From: Brevibacterium sp. 'Marine'
Lineage (GTDB): Bacteria > Actinomycetota > Actinomycetes > Actinomycetales > Brevibacteriaceae
Direction: 5' to 3'
NCBI RefSeq assembly: GCF_012844365.1
Contig: NZ_CP051626.1
Span: 2,666,001 to 2,730,000, forward strand
DNA: 64,000 nucleotides
The notes under the pieces were generated by a model. That model made no database searches. It was not told the DNA's origin and saw nothing but the letters and a program-made list of their open reading frames with translations. The stretch's first letter is position 1. Each line of letters begins with the position of its first letter. Position numbers and translations under genes: made by a program. Below are positions 26,139-36,079 of the stretch, piece by piece.

Positions 26139-27356
26139 ATGGCGAAAGAGATGGATATGAGCACAACGCTGAGCCCTGACGACATTCTTGGACTGGATTC
26201 GGTCTTCGAGCCCGATGACCTCGAATTCGCGTCGATCGTGAAGAAGTGGCTGGACGAGAACGTCCGGGAGAAGATCGGCGACTACTTCCTCGACGCCACC
26301 ATCCCCGCTCGCGAACTGGCCGAAGGACTCGGCGAGCTCGGTCTGCTCGGCATGCACCTCGACGGCTACGGCTGCGGCGGTTCGACGGCGACTCAGTACG
26401 GACTGGCCTGCCGGGAGCTCGAAGCCGTCGACTCCGGTCTGCGGTCGCTCGTGTCCGTGCAGGGCTCGCTGGCGATGTTCGCCATCCACCACTGGGGATC
26501 GGAAGCACAGAAGGAAGAATGGCTGCCGAAGATGGCCGCCGGCAAGGCCATCGGCTGCTTCGGCCTGACCGAACCCGATGTCGGCTCCGACCCGTCAGGG
26601 ATGAAGACGACCGCGAAGAAGGACGGATCCGACTGGATCCTCAACGGCGCGAAGATGTGGATCACGAACTCCCCGGTCTCCGACGTCATGGTCGTCTGGG
26701 CCAAGACCGAGGAGGTCGACGACAAGGGCCAGAACGTCGTCCGCGGCTTCGTCGTCCCCTCGAACACCGAGGGTGTGCAGACCCCGGAGATCCACCGCAA
26801 GATCTCGCTGCGCGCATCCATCACGGGTGAGATCGTCCTCGACAACGTCCGTCTGCCCGAGGACGCGATGCTGCCGAAGGCCAAGGGACTCAAGGGACCC
26901 CTGTCCTGCCTGTCCGAGGCTCGCTACGGCATCGTCTTCGGTGTCACCGGCGCGGCCCGTGATGCCCTGCTCTCCGCATTGGAGTACACCGGCACCCGTG
27001 TGCAGTTCGATCGTCCTCTGGCCTCCTTCCAGATCACTCAGCAGAAGCTGGCGAAGGCCTTCGGCCAGTACTCGCAGATCACTCTGCTCGCCGCGCATCT
27101 GGGTAAGCTCAAGGACTCGGAGAAGGGTGTCCGTCCGGAGCAGATCAGCCTGGGCAAGATGGTCAACGTCGATACCGCGATGAACGTCTGCCGTGACCTG
27201 CGCGCCCTGTTCGGCGGGTCGGGCATCACAAGCGAGTACCCGCCGCTGCGTCACGCGGTCAACCTCGAGACCGTGCTCACCTACGAAGGCACGCACGAGG
27301 TGCACCAGCTGACCCTGGGTCGGACGATGACCGGAATCAACGCCTTCGCGAACTGA
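26139..27356 (+). CDS. Acyl-CoA dehydrogenase, glutaryl-CoA dehydrogenase type
   Basis: 405-residue FAD enzyme. GCFGLTEPDVGSDPSGM and WITNSPVSDVMVVWAK are the flavin and substrate regions. The catalytic glutamate lies in TYEGTHEVHQLTLGR, and the C-terminal TMTGINAF is also typical of glutaryl-CoA dehydrogenase, which oxidises and decarboxylates glutaryl-CoA to crotonyl-CoA in lysine/tryptophan breakdown. The ATG at 26139 is weakly preceded by GAGAAG. It stands alone, divergent from dxr; no electron-transfer flavoprotein or other lysine genes are near. The substrate call rests on motif resemblance. Confidence 0.8.
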   Translation: MAKEMDMSTTLSPDDILGLDSVFEPDDLEFASIVKKWLDENVREKIGDYFLDATIPARELAEGLGELGLLGMHLDGYGCGGSTATQYGLACRELEAVDSGLRSLVSVQGSLAMFAIHHWGSEAQKEEWLPKMAAGKAIGCFGLTEPDVGSDPSGMKTTAKKDGSDWILNGAKMWITNSPVSDVMVVWAKTEEVDDKGQNVVRGFVVPSNTEGVQTPEIHRKISLRASITGEIVLDNVRLPEDAMLPKAKGLKGPLSCLSEARYGIVFGVTGAARDALLSALEYTGTRVQFDRPLASFQITQQKLAKAFGQYSQITLLAAHLGKLKDSEKGVRPEQISLGKMVNVDTAMNVCRDLRALFGGSGITSEYPPLRHAVNLETVLTYEGTHEVHQLTLGRTMTGINAFAN

Positions 27357-27401
27357 ACCTCAATTCCAGGGGTGGGCCGGGGCGCCGGCGGCACCCACCC
27401 A

Positions 27402-27465
27402 CCGACTGGCTCAAAGTGCGCGCGCACAGCCCTAATGCACTGCACGGACACTTTGAGCCAGTCGG
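27402..27465. repeat. Convergent-spacer hairpin with 17-bp arms
   Basis: CCGACTGGCTCAAAGTG (27402-27418) is perfectly complementary to 27449-27465, with a 30-base loop that itself has small inverted repeats. It lies between the convergent acyl-CoA dehydrogenase and methyltransferase genes and probably ends transcription. No second copy was seen in this window. Confidence 0.7.
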
Positions 27466-27482
27466 AACGCAACCGGCCGTTG

Positions 27483-28631
27483 TCAGTTCCAGTGGCCCCG
27501 GCGCAGTTCGAGGACGGCCGTGTGGTCGTCCTCGCCGAGGTGGCTCTGGGCTTCCAGCCCCCGCTCGGCAGCGAGGCCGGTGGCCTCGGCAGCCTGATCC
27601 TGCCCGAGTTCGATGAGCAGCACTCCGTAAGGGGCCAGCCAGTCGAGTGACTCCGTGATGAGCCGGCGCACGAGGTCGAGTCCGTCGTGTCCGCCGAATA
27701 GAGCGGTGCGCGGCTCGAAGTCGAGGGCCTCATGGGGCAGAAAATCGGCCGCAGTTTCAGGAACGTAGGGCGGGACGGCCACGATCACCGAAATCGACTG
27801 GTGCAGTGAGTCGGGCAGTCCGTGCAGGCAGTCGAGGAGATGGCCCCTCACGGTGGTGCCGGACTCAAGTGCCGGCACTGATTCGCCTGCCCGGCCGAAC
27901 TCCCCCGTGTGAACACAGCTTTCGGCATTCCCCACCGCACAACCCACAGCCTCCGCCTGCGCATCACCGAGGTGAATATCGACCCCCGGCACCGACGCGG
28001 CCACCGCCGAGGCGACCGGACCGACACCGCAGAACGCTTCGAGCACAACAGGTCGCATTGCCGCGACGCCGGCTTCTGCTTCTGCCCCGTTCACTCGTGA
28101 GTTGGTCTCCGGCCTGTTCCCTCGTGAGTCCACCATCCGCTGAACCGCGGACACCGCGTCCGTCGCGAGCAGAGCGGTCCGCTGCCGCGGCACGAACACT
28201 CCGGGCTCAACGTTCAATCGCAAGCCCGCAAAATCGACCCAACCGACGATCTGCTCGAGGGGTTCGCCGACAACGCGACGAGCCACCAGCTCACCGAGTC
28301 TCGGCGCAGCATGAGCGCCAGCAGACCCGTCGACAGCAGACCCGTCGACAGCGGGCCCGTCGACCGTGGGCGAGTCGACAGCAGACGCGGTCGCTGCCTC
28401 GAGGAGGATCGCCGCTTCGTCTTCGGCGAAGACACAGCCGGCCGCGCGCAGGGCAGCCACCGTCTCAGCCGAACGCAGATCAGCAGACCGCGGGTCCGCA
28501 GGCCGCGGGTCCGCAGAGGCCGGATCGTCGACACCATCATCGGTGTCGAAGCCCCCAGACGTCCGGGGCTCAGGAAGCAGAGAGGACCTCGGCGCGGTAC
28601 CAGTCGAGGCTCGAAGCCGCCTCAAGATCAC
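27483..28631 (-). CDS. PrmC-related protein N5-glutamine methyltransferase
   Basis: SAM-dependent methyltransferase of the HemK/PrmC superfamily, closest to the actinobacterial group of unassigned substrate. EAFCGVGPVASAVAA is the SAM-binding loop; the catalytic NPPY is replaced by VPPYVP. The core domain starts about LRAAGCVFAEDEAAILL. Ahead of it is a low-complexity stretch (ADPRPADPRSADLRSAE) made by 15-base direct repeats (28487-28516) and another (VDGPAVDGSAVDGSA). The outer GTG start at 28631 overlaps the upstream gene by 62 bases with no ribosome binding site; the GTG at 28460 is an alternative. 382 residues with the long start. Confidence 0.8.
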   Translation of the reverse strand: MILRRLRASTGTAPRSSLLPEPRTSGGFDTDDGVDDPASADPRPADPRSADLRSAETVAALRAAGCVFAEDEAAILLEAATASAVDSPTVDGPAVDGSAVDGSAGAHAAPRLGELVARRVVGEPLEQIVGWVDFAGLRLNVEPGVFVPRQRTALLATDAVSAVQRMVDSRGNRPETNSRVNGAEAEAGVAAMRPVVLEAFCGVGPVASAVAASVPGVDIHLGDAQAEAVGCAVGNAESCVHTGEFGRAGESVPALESGTTVRGHLLDCLHGLPDSLHQSISVIVAVPPYVPETAADFLPHEALDFEPRTALFGGHDGLDLVRRLITESLDWLAPYGVLLIELGQDQAAEATGLAAERGLEAQSHLGEDDHTAVLELRRGHWN

Positions 28632-29244
28632 CGTCGTCGGTGAGCAGCAGAGTGCGCTGCGGGTCGAGCGGCACTACGGCTGCGAATTCGACGCGGGAGT
28701 CGCGCATCGCCTGGTCGAGGTTCGCGGTCTCGGAGCCGATGGTCACGCCGACGCCTTCGAAGCGCGAACGGGTGACGCGCACCGAGGCGCGACCCGGCTC
28801 GTTCGGTGCGTCTTCGATGGCATGGAGAACAACCAAGTCTGAAGCAGAGTCAGACGCAGCCCCTGCTCGCAGATCCACGACCAGCCCGATCCGGGCGGCA
28901 GCAAGAACACCGAGCGCCCGCGCCAACGGCGGGACATCCTCGGCGAAGGTGAGCCGGGCTCCGGATTCGGGCACCACACCCATGGCCCGGAGCACTCCGG
29001 CGAGCTTCGAACTGCGGTCGAGCACCTCGGCGCGGTCGAGCTCGACCGGGACGGACAGGGCCTTGACCAGGCGGGGATCGGTGACTTCACGACCGTCGAC
29101 GAGCGGTTTCTCCGGTGCCGGACCGGTCAGCACGATGTCCTCGGCCCGGCCCATCGCGATCGGGAAGTCGAGAAGCTCGTACACCGGGTTGAGCGTGCCG
29201 GGATCGGTCGCGGTCGGAACCGCGAAGTAGTGGAAATCAGTCAA
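28570..29244 (-). CDS. Conserved-looking protein of unknown function
   Basis: 224 residues from a TTG at 29244, overlapping the end of the DivIVA-repeat gene by eight bases. No family recognised. The sequence alternates alpha/beta patterns (ALGVLAAARIGLVVDLRAG; VPLDPQRTLLLTDDGD) with no membrane helix or signal peptide, so it is a soluble cytoplasmic protein. It overlaps the methyltransferase reading frame at its 3' end. Codon bias is like that of neighbours, so the gene is probably real. Confidence 0.65.
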   Translation of the reverse strand: MTDFHYFAVPTATDPGTLNPVYELLDFPIAMGRAEDIVLTGPAPEKPLVDGREVTDPRLVKALSVPVELDRAEVLDRSSKLAGVLRAMGVVPESGARLTFAEDVPPLARALGVLAAARIGLVVDLRAGAASDSASDLVVLHAIEDAPNEPGRASVRVTRSRFEGVGVTIGSETANLDQAMRDSRVEFAAVVPLDPQRTLLLTDDGDLEAASSLDWYRAEVLSAS

Positions 29245-29797
29245 CGGAGGCCATCACTTCGACGACGCGGTCGATGAACGCATCGACCTGGTCCTCGTTG
29301 TACGCCTTCTTGCCTTTCGCGGTCTTGAACAGCACGCGGCGGACCTGGTCAACACTCATCGCCACTCCCTGCGTGAAGTACGAGTTGACCTTGTCGCACA
29401 TGTCGTCGACCTGGGTGATGTCGTAGCCGATGACTCCGGGAGGCGGGTTGTCGAAGCGCTCCCCGGGCTCACGGACGAGGCGTCCCCGCAGGGACGCGGC
29501 CACCCGGGTGAGTTCGGAGACCCAGGCGTCCTGACCGGACTGCGCGATGAGGCGGTCGCGGGCCTGCTTGGCGAATGCGTCTTCGAGACGGTCGAGCGCG
29601 GCATCGACGACGGCGACGTGATAGCCCTTGCGGACGAGGTCGAAGCCGACCGTGCGCACCGCCCGGGAGTCGAGGTCGCCGGGCTGCGGCGTCGGCCGTT
29701 CGAAGGACTCACGTGCGCGTTTGAAGAAGCTGTCGACCTGCTTGGGGTCGTATCCGTTCTTCCATCCGGACATTCGAGGGAAAGTCGTGTCCGCCAT
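29237..29797 (-). CDS. DivIVA-domain repeat protein
   Basis: 186 residues from the ATG at 29797, preceded by GGAGGA. Four short repeats of the DivIVA membrane-targeting motif are visible: GYDPKQVDSFFKRA, GYHVAVVDAALDRLE, GYDITQVDDMCDKV and AYNEDQVDAFIDRVVEVM. This matches the actinobacterial DivIVA-repeat family rather than Wag31/DivIVA itself, as there is no long coiled coil. A role in polar growth or division is possible but unproven. It follows rlmN by 100 bases. Confidence 0.8.
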   Translation of the reverse strand: MADTTFPRMSGWKNGYDPKQVDSFFKRARESFERPTPQPGDLDSRAVRTVGFDLVRKGYHVAVVDAALDRLEDAFAKQARDRLIAQSGQDAWVSELTRVAASLRGRLVREPGERFDNPPPGVIGYDITQVDDMCDKVNSYFTQGVAMSVDQVRRVLFKTAKGKKAYNEDQVDAFIDRVVEVMASVD

Positions 29798-29897
29798 GTC
29801 TCCTCCAGAAGCGAGTGGCTGTGGTGTTTCCACCATGATAGATGGAAGCCGCAGAAATTGCGTGGCCGCGGTCGGCGGGTGCCGATCCGGGCGTCGA

Positions 29898-31202
29898 TCA
29901 GTCGGCTGCGGCGAGCTGTCCGCAGGCGCCGTCGATATCGGAGCCGCGGGTATCGCGGATCGTCGTCGGAATGCCCTGATCGATGAGGCGGCGGACGAAT
30001 TCGTCGGCGACGTCCGGTTCGGAGGCCGTCCACACCGACCCCGGGGTCGGGTTGAGCGGGATCGGGTTGACGTGGACCCAGCCGCGTCCGCGGGCGTTGA
30101 GCTTCTTCGCCAGCAGTTCGGCACGCCAGGCGTGGTCGTTCATGTCCTTGATGAGCGCGTATTCGATGCTCACCCGCCGTCCGGTCACCTGGTAGTAGTT
30201 GAAGGCGGCGTCGATGGCCTCGTCGGCCTTCCACCGTGTGTTGACCGGGATCATCTCATCGCGCAGCTCGTCATCGGGAGCGTGCAGGCTGAGTGCGAAG
30301 GTGACGGGGATGTCCTCGGCAGCGAGTTTGTTGATGCCGGGCACGAGCCCGACCGTGGAGATCGTGATCCGCCTGGCCGACATGCCCAGCCCCTCGGGGC
30401 TCGGTCCGACGAACCGGCGCACCGCGTTCATCACGCGCTTGTAATTGGCCAGGGGTTCGCCCATGCCCATGAAGACGATGTTCGAGACCCGTTCGGGTCC
30501 GTTCGCCGAGGCGGCCGTCGCCTCCGGGTCGAACGCGGACTCCCCCGCCGCATCGTCATCGTCGGCTTCCGCACCGAGCGCGGTCTCGCCGGCACCGGGC
30601 ATATCCGACGTCGGAGCCTCGGAGAGTTCGCCGGCGGCGATGACCTGGTTGGCCCGGACGACCTGTTCGACGATCTCGGCCGTGGACATGTTCCTGGTCA
30701 GGCCCTGCTGGCCGGTGGCGCAGAACGGGCAGTTCATTCCGCAGCCGCACTGGCTGGACACACACAGGGTGACACGGTTGCGATAGCGCATGAGCACAGA
30801 TTCGACGAGGGCCCCGTCGAAGAGGCGCCACAGGAATTTGATGGTGTCGCCGTTCTCGGTGCGCAGGCGGCGCACCTCGGTGAGCAGGTGCGGGAAGAAC
30901 CGTTCCTGGATCTCTGCCCGCTTGTCCTTGGGCAGGTCCGTCATCGCCTCGGTGTCGGTGACGTAGTGGCTGAAGTAATGGGTGGAGATCTGCTTGGCCC
31001 GGAAGGCGGGCAGTCCCATCTCTGTGACCGCGGCGATGCGTTCGTCCATCGTCATATCGGCCAGATGCTGAGGCGGCTGCTTGACCCGTGCGGACTTGAA
31101 GTTGAGAAGGGGACGGCCATCGCGCATCGGGGTCTTCGATGTCGTGCCGTCGGCATGTTCGACGACGGGCCTGGTCTGCCTTCTGCCTGCTTGAGAACTC
31201 AC
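29898..31202 (-). CDS. rlmN: 23S rRNA (A2503-C2) methyltransferase
   Basis: Radical SAM enzyme that methylates C2 of A2503 in 23S rRNA and A37 in some tRNAs. The cluster motif [14 protein letters not shown] (about 153-166) and [14 protein letters not shown] are present, plus the catalytic Cys near the end ([10 protein letters not shown]). A roughly 45-residue acidic, alanine-rich insert ([17 protein letters not shown]...) interrupts the core at about 195-240, making it 434 residues versus about 350-390 usually. The N-terminus has an additional basic extension. Confidence 0.95.
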   Translation of the reverse strand: MSSQAGRRQTRPVVEHADGTTSKTPMRDGRPLLNFKSARVKQPPQHLADMTMDERIAAVTEMGLPAFRAKQISTHYFSHYVTDTEAMTDLPKDKRAEIQERFFPHLLTEVRRLRTENGDTIKFLWRLFDGALVESVLMRYRNRVTLCVSSQCGCGMNCPFCATGQQGLTRNMSTAEIVEQVVRANQVIAAGELSEAPTSDMPGAGETALGAEADDDDAAGESAFDPEATAASANGPERVSNIVFMGMGEPLANYKRVMNAVRRFVGPSPEGLGMSARRITISTVGLVPGINKLAAEDIPVTFALSLHAPDDELRDEMIPVNTRWKADEAIDAAFNYYQVTGRRVSIEYALIKDMNDHAWRAELLAKKLNARGRGWVHVNPIPLNPTPGSVWTASEPDVADEFVRRLIDQGIPTTIRDTRGSDIDGACGQLAAAD

Positions 31203-31313
31203 ACGGCCATTGTCTCATGTTCGGCGCGCGCCTGTCGTGTGCGAGCCGCCACGTCGGGCGGGCCCGAACCCAGCGGGTCAGAGGACGCCTGCACGATCTG
31301 CGCCGCGGGCCGG

Positions 31314-32336
31314 TCAGAGGTAGCCCGGCAGCACCGAGAAGAGGACGAGCGCGACGGGGGCGGTCGGCAGGATCGAGTCGAGTCGGTCCATCACACCGCC
31401 GTGGCCGGGCAGCAGGGTGCCCATGTCCTTGAGTTCGAGGTCGCGCTTGATCATCGATTCGCTGAAGTCGCCGAGGGTGGCGAAAGCGGGAATCACCGCG
31501 CCGATGACGAGCCCGGTCCAGAACGGGGCGCCGACGACCGTGATCGCCAGGACCGTTGCGACCGCTGCGGCGAAGACGGTGGAGCCGAGGTAGCCCTCCC
31601 AGGACTTCTTCGGAGAGATCCGCGGTGCGATGGGGTGCTTGCCCCACAGCACGCCGAAGACGTAGCCGCCGGTGTCGGAGGCGACGACGGCGGCGAGGAA
31701 GATGATGACGTAGAAGTTGCCGTCCGGCTGGGTGAGGATGTAGACGATGAAGCACGCCATGAGGCCGACGTAGGTGAGAGCGAAGAGGGAGAGCGAGACG
31801 TCTTTGACTGCGTTCTTCCGACGCTCGACCATCGTGAAGAGCATGACTGCTCCGGCGCTGGCGGCGAAGGTGACCCAGAGGGCTTCACGGCCGCCGATGA
31901 AGGTGGCCACGACCATGCAGGCGGCCGACACCATAGTCGGCACACGGGAGACCAGGGAGCCGGACCGTGACAGCGCGTTCGCCAGCTCCCACATGGCGGC
32001 GACGATGCCGACGAGGACGATGAAGAGGAAGGAGATCGGCAGGAAGATCAGGGACGCGAGCACTACGCCGCCGATGAGCAGTCCCATGCCGATCGCGGCC
32101 GGCAGGTTCCGTCCGGCCCGTCCGTAGTCCTTCGGTTCCGGATCGGCGTCGGCGGCAGCCGCCTCGGCGGTGGGGTTCGACTCCGGATCGTCGGGCGAAT
32201 ACGGCTTGTCCGAATTGCGCAGGTCTCGACGTTTGGGGAAAGGGGTCTCAACCCGCGCGGCCTCGCCCGACTGATCCGGCTCCCCGAGGGGAGCCGGATC
32301 AGTCGCGGGGCTGTCGGACCCAGTCACGGCGATCAT
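31314..32336 (-). CDS. cdsA: Phosphatidate cytidylyltransferase
   Basis: Makes CDP-diacylglycerol from phosphatidate and CTP for phospholipid synthesis. 340 residues: a charged cytoplasmic N-terminus of about 75 residues, then about eight membrane helices. The family signature is near the C-terminus: SMIKRDLELKDMGTLLPGHG then GVMDRLDSI. The ATG at 32336 overlaps the frr stop (TGATG), so it is coupled to frr, the usual arrangement. Confidence 0.96.
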   Translation of the reverse strand: MIAVTGSDSPATDPAPLGEPDQSGEAARVETPFPKRRDLRNSDKPYSPDDPESNPTAEAAAADADPEPKDYGRAGRNLPAAIGMGLLIGGVVLASLIFLPISFLFIVLVGIVAAMWELANALSRSGSLVSRVPTMVSAACMVVATFIGGREALWVTFAASAGAVMLFTMVERRKNAVKDVSLSLFALTYVGLMACFIVYILTQPDGNFYVIIFLAAVVASDTGGYVFGVLWGKHPIAPRISPKKSWEGYLGSTVFAAAVATVLAITVVGAPFWTGLVIGAVIPAFATLGDFSESMIKRDLELKDMGTLLPGHGGVMDRLDSILPTAPVALVLFSVLPGYL

Positions 32337-32893
32337 CAGACCTCGAGCAGCTCAGCTTCCTTCTGCGCAAGCAGCTTGTCGACGTTGTCGACCTTGCTCT
32401 TCGTCAGATCGTCGAGCTCGGAGATGCTGCGAGTGACCTCGTCCTCACCGGCCTCGCCGTCCTTCTTGATGCGTTCGAGCGTCTCCTTGGCGTGACGGCG
32501 GATGTTGCGGATGGAGACCTTGCCGTCTTCGGCCTTGCCCTTGACGATCTTGACGTACTCCTTACGGCGTTCCTCGGTGAGGTCCGGGAGGACGACGCGG
32601 ATGACGTTGCCGTCGTTGGCAGGGTTCGCGCCGATGTCGGAGTTGCGCAGAGCGGTCTCGATATCGGTCAGCGTGCCCTTGTCGTAGGGGGTCACGAGGA
32701 TCGTGCGAGCCTCGGGCGTCTGGAACGAGGCGAGCTGCTGCAGCGGCGTCGGAGCACCGTAGTAGTCGATCTCGATATCGGCGAACAGTGCGGGATTGGC
32801 GCGTCCGGTGCGGATCGACGCGAAGTCCTCCTGCGTGAATTCGACGGCCTTGTCCATCTTCTCTCTGGCTTCGGCCAGTGTCTCTTCAATCAC
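32336..32893 (-). CDS. frr: Ribosome recycling factor
   Basis: Splits post-termination ribosomes with EF-G. 185 residues, family-normal. [19 protein letters not shown] at the start, [21 protein letters not shown], then [19 protein letters not shown] and [19 protein letters not shown] are all conserved. The GTG at 32893 has AGAGG upstream. It is the first gene of frr-cdsA, 209 bases after pyrH, with its own promoter candidate at 32929-32934. Confidence 0.97.
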   Translation of the reverse strand: MIEETLAEAREKMDKAVEFTQEDFASIRTGRANPALFADIEIDYYGAPTPLQQLASFQTPEARTILVTPYDKGTLTDIETALRNSDIGANPANDGNVIRVVLPDLTEERRKEYVKIVKGKAEDGKVSIRNIRRHAKETLERIKKDGEAGEDEVTRSISELDDLTKSKVDNVDKLLAQKEAELLEV

Positions 32894-32928
32894 GGTTGCC
32901 TCTTTCCATCTCTTAAAGCTTTGGGTTC

Positions 32929-32934
32929 ATTCTA
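32929..32934 (-). promoter_or_regulatory. Candidate -10 box for frr-cdsA
   Basis: TAGAAT on the minus strand, about 36 bases ahead of the frr start, in an AT-richer stretch after pyrH. The -35 is poorly defined. Confidence 0.4.
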
Positions 32935-33102
32935 TGGGTCATCACTGAAAAATGCCGCACCGAAACATCACAGGAATGTTCTCACCTGCGTGGATGCCAG
33001 GCGGCCGGCCGCCACGATGGCGACGGTTCCACGCTGTGAGGACCCGCCTGCGTTCGGTGTCGGGCCACCTCGGCGGAGATGTCCGCCTCGGTGGTCCGTG
33101 TC

Positions 33103-33855
33103 TCAGTGGACGACCGTGCCGATCTTCTCACCGATGATGGCCTTGCGCAGGTTGCCGTCGCCTTCCATCCCGAAGACGTGCATCGGCAGCTTGTTGTCCA
33201 TGCACAGGCTGAAGGCGGTCGCATCGACGACCTTGAGACCGCGCTGCAGGGCGTCCTGGTAGCTGATCTCGGCGATCTTCTCGGCGTTCGGGTCGACCTT
33301 GGGGTCGGCGGTGTAGACGCCGTCGACACCGTTCTTGGCGATGAGGACCTCATCAGCGTGCACCTCGAGTGCGCGCTGGGCGGCGACGGTGTCGGTGGAG
33401 AAGTACGGGAGTCCGGCGCCGGCGCCGAAGATGACGACGCGGTTCTTCTCCATGTGCCGCATGGCGCGGCGGGGAATATAGGATTCGGCGACCTGCGACA
33501 TCGGGATCGCGGTCTGCACGCGGGTGTCGACACCCGCCTGTTCGAGGAAGTCCTGCAGGGCCAGACAGTTCATCACGGTGCCGAGCATGCCCATGTAGTC
33601 GGCGCGGGTGCGGTCCATGCCGCGCTGGGAGAGTTCGGCTCCGCGGAAGAAGTTGCCGCCGCCGACGACGATGCTGACCTCGACATCCTCGGTGGTGGGA
33701 GCGACCTCGCGGGCGACTGCGGCCACGACGTCGGGATCGACGCCGATCTTGCCGCCGCCGAAGACCTCGCCGGAGAGCTTGAGCAGAACACGGCGGCGAT
33801 GAGTGCGCACCGCGCGGCTGGCGTAGCTGGATTCGTGAACAGGGGTGCTTGTCAT
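33103..33855 (-). CDS. pyrH: UMP kinase
   Basis: Phosphorylates UMP to UDP. The ATG at 33855 ([13 protein letters not shown]) has AAGGAC upstream, giving 250 residues; an upstream in-frame ATG at 33903 lacks this. [37 protein letters not shown] and GTGNPYF-like [14 protein letters not shown] mark the amino acid kinase fold. The last is [12 protein letters not shown] rather than the common GTGNPFFTTD, a conservative change. Placed between tsf and frr as in most bacteria. Confidence 0.96.
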   Translation of the reverse strand: MTSTPVHESSYASRAVRTHRRRVLLKLSGEVFGGGKIGVDPDVVAAVAREVAPTTEDVEVSIVVGGGNFFRGAELSQRGMDRTRADYMGMLGTVMNCLALQDFLEQAGVDTRVQTAIPMSQVAESYIPRRAMRHMEKNRVVIFGAGAGLPYFSTDTVAAQRALEVHADEVLIAKNGVDGVYTADPKVDPNAEKIAEISYQDALQRGLKVVDATAFSLCMDNKLPMHVFGMEGDGNLRKAIIGEKIGTVVH

Positions 33856-33960
33856 AAAGTCCTTCTTCCGTGCGGGCAGGTCTGTACCCGGTGGGATCGT
33901 CACTGTGTTCGGGCCTCGCTGATCGGGTGCCTGTGATCGGGCGTCTGGGTCAGTCTAGCG

Positions 33961-33993
33961 AAAAACGGGGTCGGACCGATTGGTCCGACCCCG
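33961..33993 (-). terminator. Rho-independent terminator after tsf
   Basis: CGGGGTCGGACC (33966-33977) pairs perfectly with GGTCCGACCCCG (33982-33993) around a 4-base loop, followed by TTTTT on the minus strand (33965-33961). It is a textbook terminator 75 bases after the tsf stop, separating rpsB-tsf from pyrH. Confidence 0.92.
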
Positions 33994-34067
33994 CTTCGCC
34001 GGTGAGTTCTCACTCACTCGGTGAACCTGGGAAGCAGAGATCAGTCTGCTTCACGGTCAGTGGTGCA

Positions 34068-34895
34068 TCAGGCTCCGACGCGGAAGCGCAGGAAGCCGGT
34101 GGCCTTGACGCCCGCAGCCTCGAGCACCTTGGCCACGGACTGCTTGGGATCCTTGGCGAATCCCTGGTCGAGCAGGCAGTTCTCCTTGAAGAAGCCGTTG
34201 ACGCGACCCTCGATGATCTTCGGCAGAGCCTGTTCGGGCTTGCCTTCGTTCTTCGCGGTGTCTTCGGCGATGCGACGTTCGTTCTCGACGAGATCGGAGG
34301 GAACGTCTTCGCGGGAGAAGTACTTCGGGGCCATGGCGGCGATGTGCACGGCAACATCGTGTGCCACGGTCTCGTCGTCACCCTCGAATGCCAGCAGCAC
34401 GCCGACCTGCGGGGGCAGGTCCTTGTTGGTGCGGTGCAGGTAGGAGGCGACCTTGGAGCCTTCGACGCGGCCCACGCGACGCAGTTCGACCTTCTCGCCC
34501 AGCGAGGCACCGGATTCGGTGATGAACTGGGAGACGGGCTTGCCGTCGGTCTCGGCGGCGAGCAGCGCTTCGGCAGAATCGGCCTTGTTCGCCACGGCCA
34601 GTTCGAGGACCTCTTCGGAGAGCTTGACGAACGGTTCGGACTTCGCCACGAAGTCGGTCTCCGAGTTGAGCTCGATCATGGTGCCGACTCCGCCTTCGAC
34701 GGAGGTCGCGACCAGACCGTCGGAGGTCGAGCGGCCTTCGCGCTTGGTGGCGCCCTTGAGGCCCTTGATGCGCAGGGCCTCCATGGCCTTCGTCTGGTCG
34801 CCGTCGGCCTCGTCGAGAGCCTTCTTGACGTCCATCATTCCGGCGCCGGTCTTTTCGCGCAGTGCCTTGATATCAGCGGCAGTGTAGTTTGCCAT
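34068..34895 (-). CDS. tsf: Elongation factor Ts
   Basis: Guanine nucleotide exchange factor for EF-Tu. 275 residues. KALREKTGAGMMDVKKALDEADGD, the TDFVAKS loop that enters EF-Tu, and the C-terminal dimerisation region (KDPKQSVAKVL) are present. The ATG at 34895 has GAGGAG upstream. It lies 33 bases after rpsB, and ends before the strong terminator at 33961-33993. Confidence 0.98.
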   Translation of the reverse strand: MANYTAADIKALREKTGAGMMDVKKALDEADGDQTKAMEALRIKGLKGATKREGRSTSDGLVATSVEGGVGTMIELNSETDFVAKSEPFVKLSEEVLELAVANKADSAEALLAAETDGKPVSQFITESGASLGEKVELRRVGRVEGSKVASYLHRTNKDLPPQVGVLLAFEGDDETVAHDVAVHIAAMAPKYFSREDVPSDLVENERRIAEDTAKNEGKPEQALPKIIEGRVNGFFKENCLLDQGFAKDPKQSVAKVLEAAGVKATGFLRFRVGA

Positions 34896-34928
34896 TCTTT
34901 CTCCTCAGGATGGTGGAGTTAAACGAAA

Positions 34929-35837
34929 TCAGGACTCGGTCGACTCGGTGGAGTCGGCGGCTTCAGCGGCAGGAGCAGCTTCAGCGTTCTCGGCTTCAGC
35001 GGCAGGAGCGGCTTCAGCGGCGTCGGCAGCCGGAGCGGCAGCCTCGGCGGGCTCCTCTTCGGTCTTGCCTTCGAGGAGCTCGCGCTCCCATTCGGGCATG
35101 GGCTCGACGGCGGAGACGTTCTTCTCTCCGCTGGCGTCGTCCGAGGAGTGGCGGGCGATGAGGCCCTCGGCCACGGCGTCGGCGACCACGCGGGTCAGCA
35201 GCGAGACCGAGCGAATGGCGTCGTCGTTGCCCGGGATCGGGTAGTTGACGTCGTCCGGGTCGCAGTTGGTGTCGAGGATGCCGATGACCGGGATGCCCAG
35301 CTTCTTGGCTTCGTCGACCGCGAGGTGTTCCTTCTTGGTGTCGACGATCCAGACGGCCGACGGGGTGCGCTGCATGTCGCGGATGCCGCCGAGGGTCTTC
35401 TCGAGCTTGTCCTTCTCGCGACGCAGGATGAGCAGTTCCTTCTTGGTGTGCGAGGAACCTGCAACGTCGTCGAAGTCGATCTCTTCGAGTTCCTTCAGCC
35501 GGCGCAGACGCATCGAGATGGTCTGGAAGTTCGTGAGCATACCGCCGAGCCAACGCTGGTTGACGTAGGGCTGGCCCACGCGCTGAGCCTGCTCAGCGAT
35601 GGATTCCTGGGCCTGCTTCTTGGTGCCGACGAAGAGGATCGAGCCGCCGTGGGCAACGGTCTCCTTGACGAATTCGAAGGCGTTGTCGATGTAGCCCAGC
35701 GACTTCTGCAGGTCGATGATGTAGATGCCGTTGCGTTCGGTGAAGATGAAGCGCTTCATCTTCGGGTTCCAACGACGGGTCTGGTGTCCAAAGTGAACGC
35801 CGCTGTCGAGCAGCTGGCGGATGGTGACGACGGCCAT
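34929..35837 (-). CDS. rpsB: 30S ribosomal protein S2
   Basis: Small subunit protein of 302 residues from the ATG at 35837, which follows [69 protein letters not shown] and [13 protein letters not shown] identify S2. An acidic Ala/Glu tail (last 55 residues) is typical of actinobacteria. It heads rpsB-tsf. Confidence 0.98.
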   Translation of the reverse strand: MAVVTIRQLLDSGVHFGHQTRRWNPKMKRFIFTERNGIYIIDLQKSLGYIDNAFEFVKETVAHGGSILFVGTKKQAQESIAEQAQRVGQPYVNQRWLGGMLTNFQTISMRLRRLKELEEIDFDDVAGSSHTKKELLILRREKDKLEKTLGGIRDMQRTPSAVWIVDTKKEHLAVDEAKKLGIPVIGILDTNCDPDDVNYPIPGNDDAIRSVSLLTRVVADAVAEGLIARHSSDDASGEKNVSAVEPMPEWERELLEGKTEEEPAEAAAPAADAAEAAPAAEAENAEAAPAAEAADSTESTES

Positions 35838-35857
35838 GCCGACGCCCTCCTTTCTGT

Positions 35858-35872
35858 GCACCCTCGGGGTGC
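35858..35872 (-). promoter_or_regulatory. rpsB leader hairpin
   Basis: GCACCC (35858-35863) and GGGTGC (35867-35872) with a 3-base loop, sitting directly ahead of the rpsB Shine-Dalgarno. S2 is autoregulated through its leader in other bacteria; this hairpin could take part. Inference only. Confidence 0.35.
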
Positions 35873-36079
35873 TTTTACGTCACGCGCGCGTCGATCGTGC
35901 TCACAGCGAACCCCTAATGGTCCGCGTCGATTCGATCGACGGGATGCGTCGATGACATTTTCGGTTGATTCCTGGTACCCGGTTCGTCCGCCCCACAGGC
36001 ACACCTGACGGCTGCCTGCACCACGGGAAGGAGAAGAATTCGGATACGCGTAGTCAGAAGACACGCTTCTGCTGGACTT

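Noticed and set aside
29628-31970. 780-codon plus-strand open frame opposite rlmN and cdsA
   Set aside because: Spans two conserved minus-strand genes and reads as low-complexity antisense sequence.
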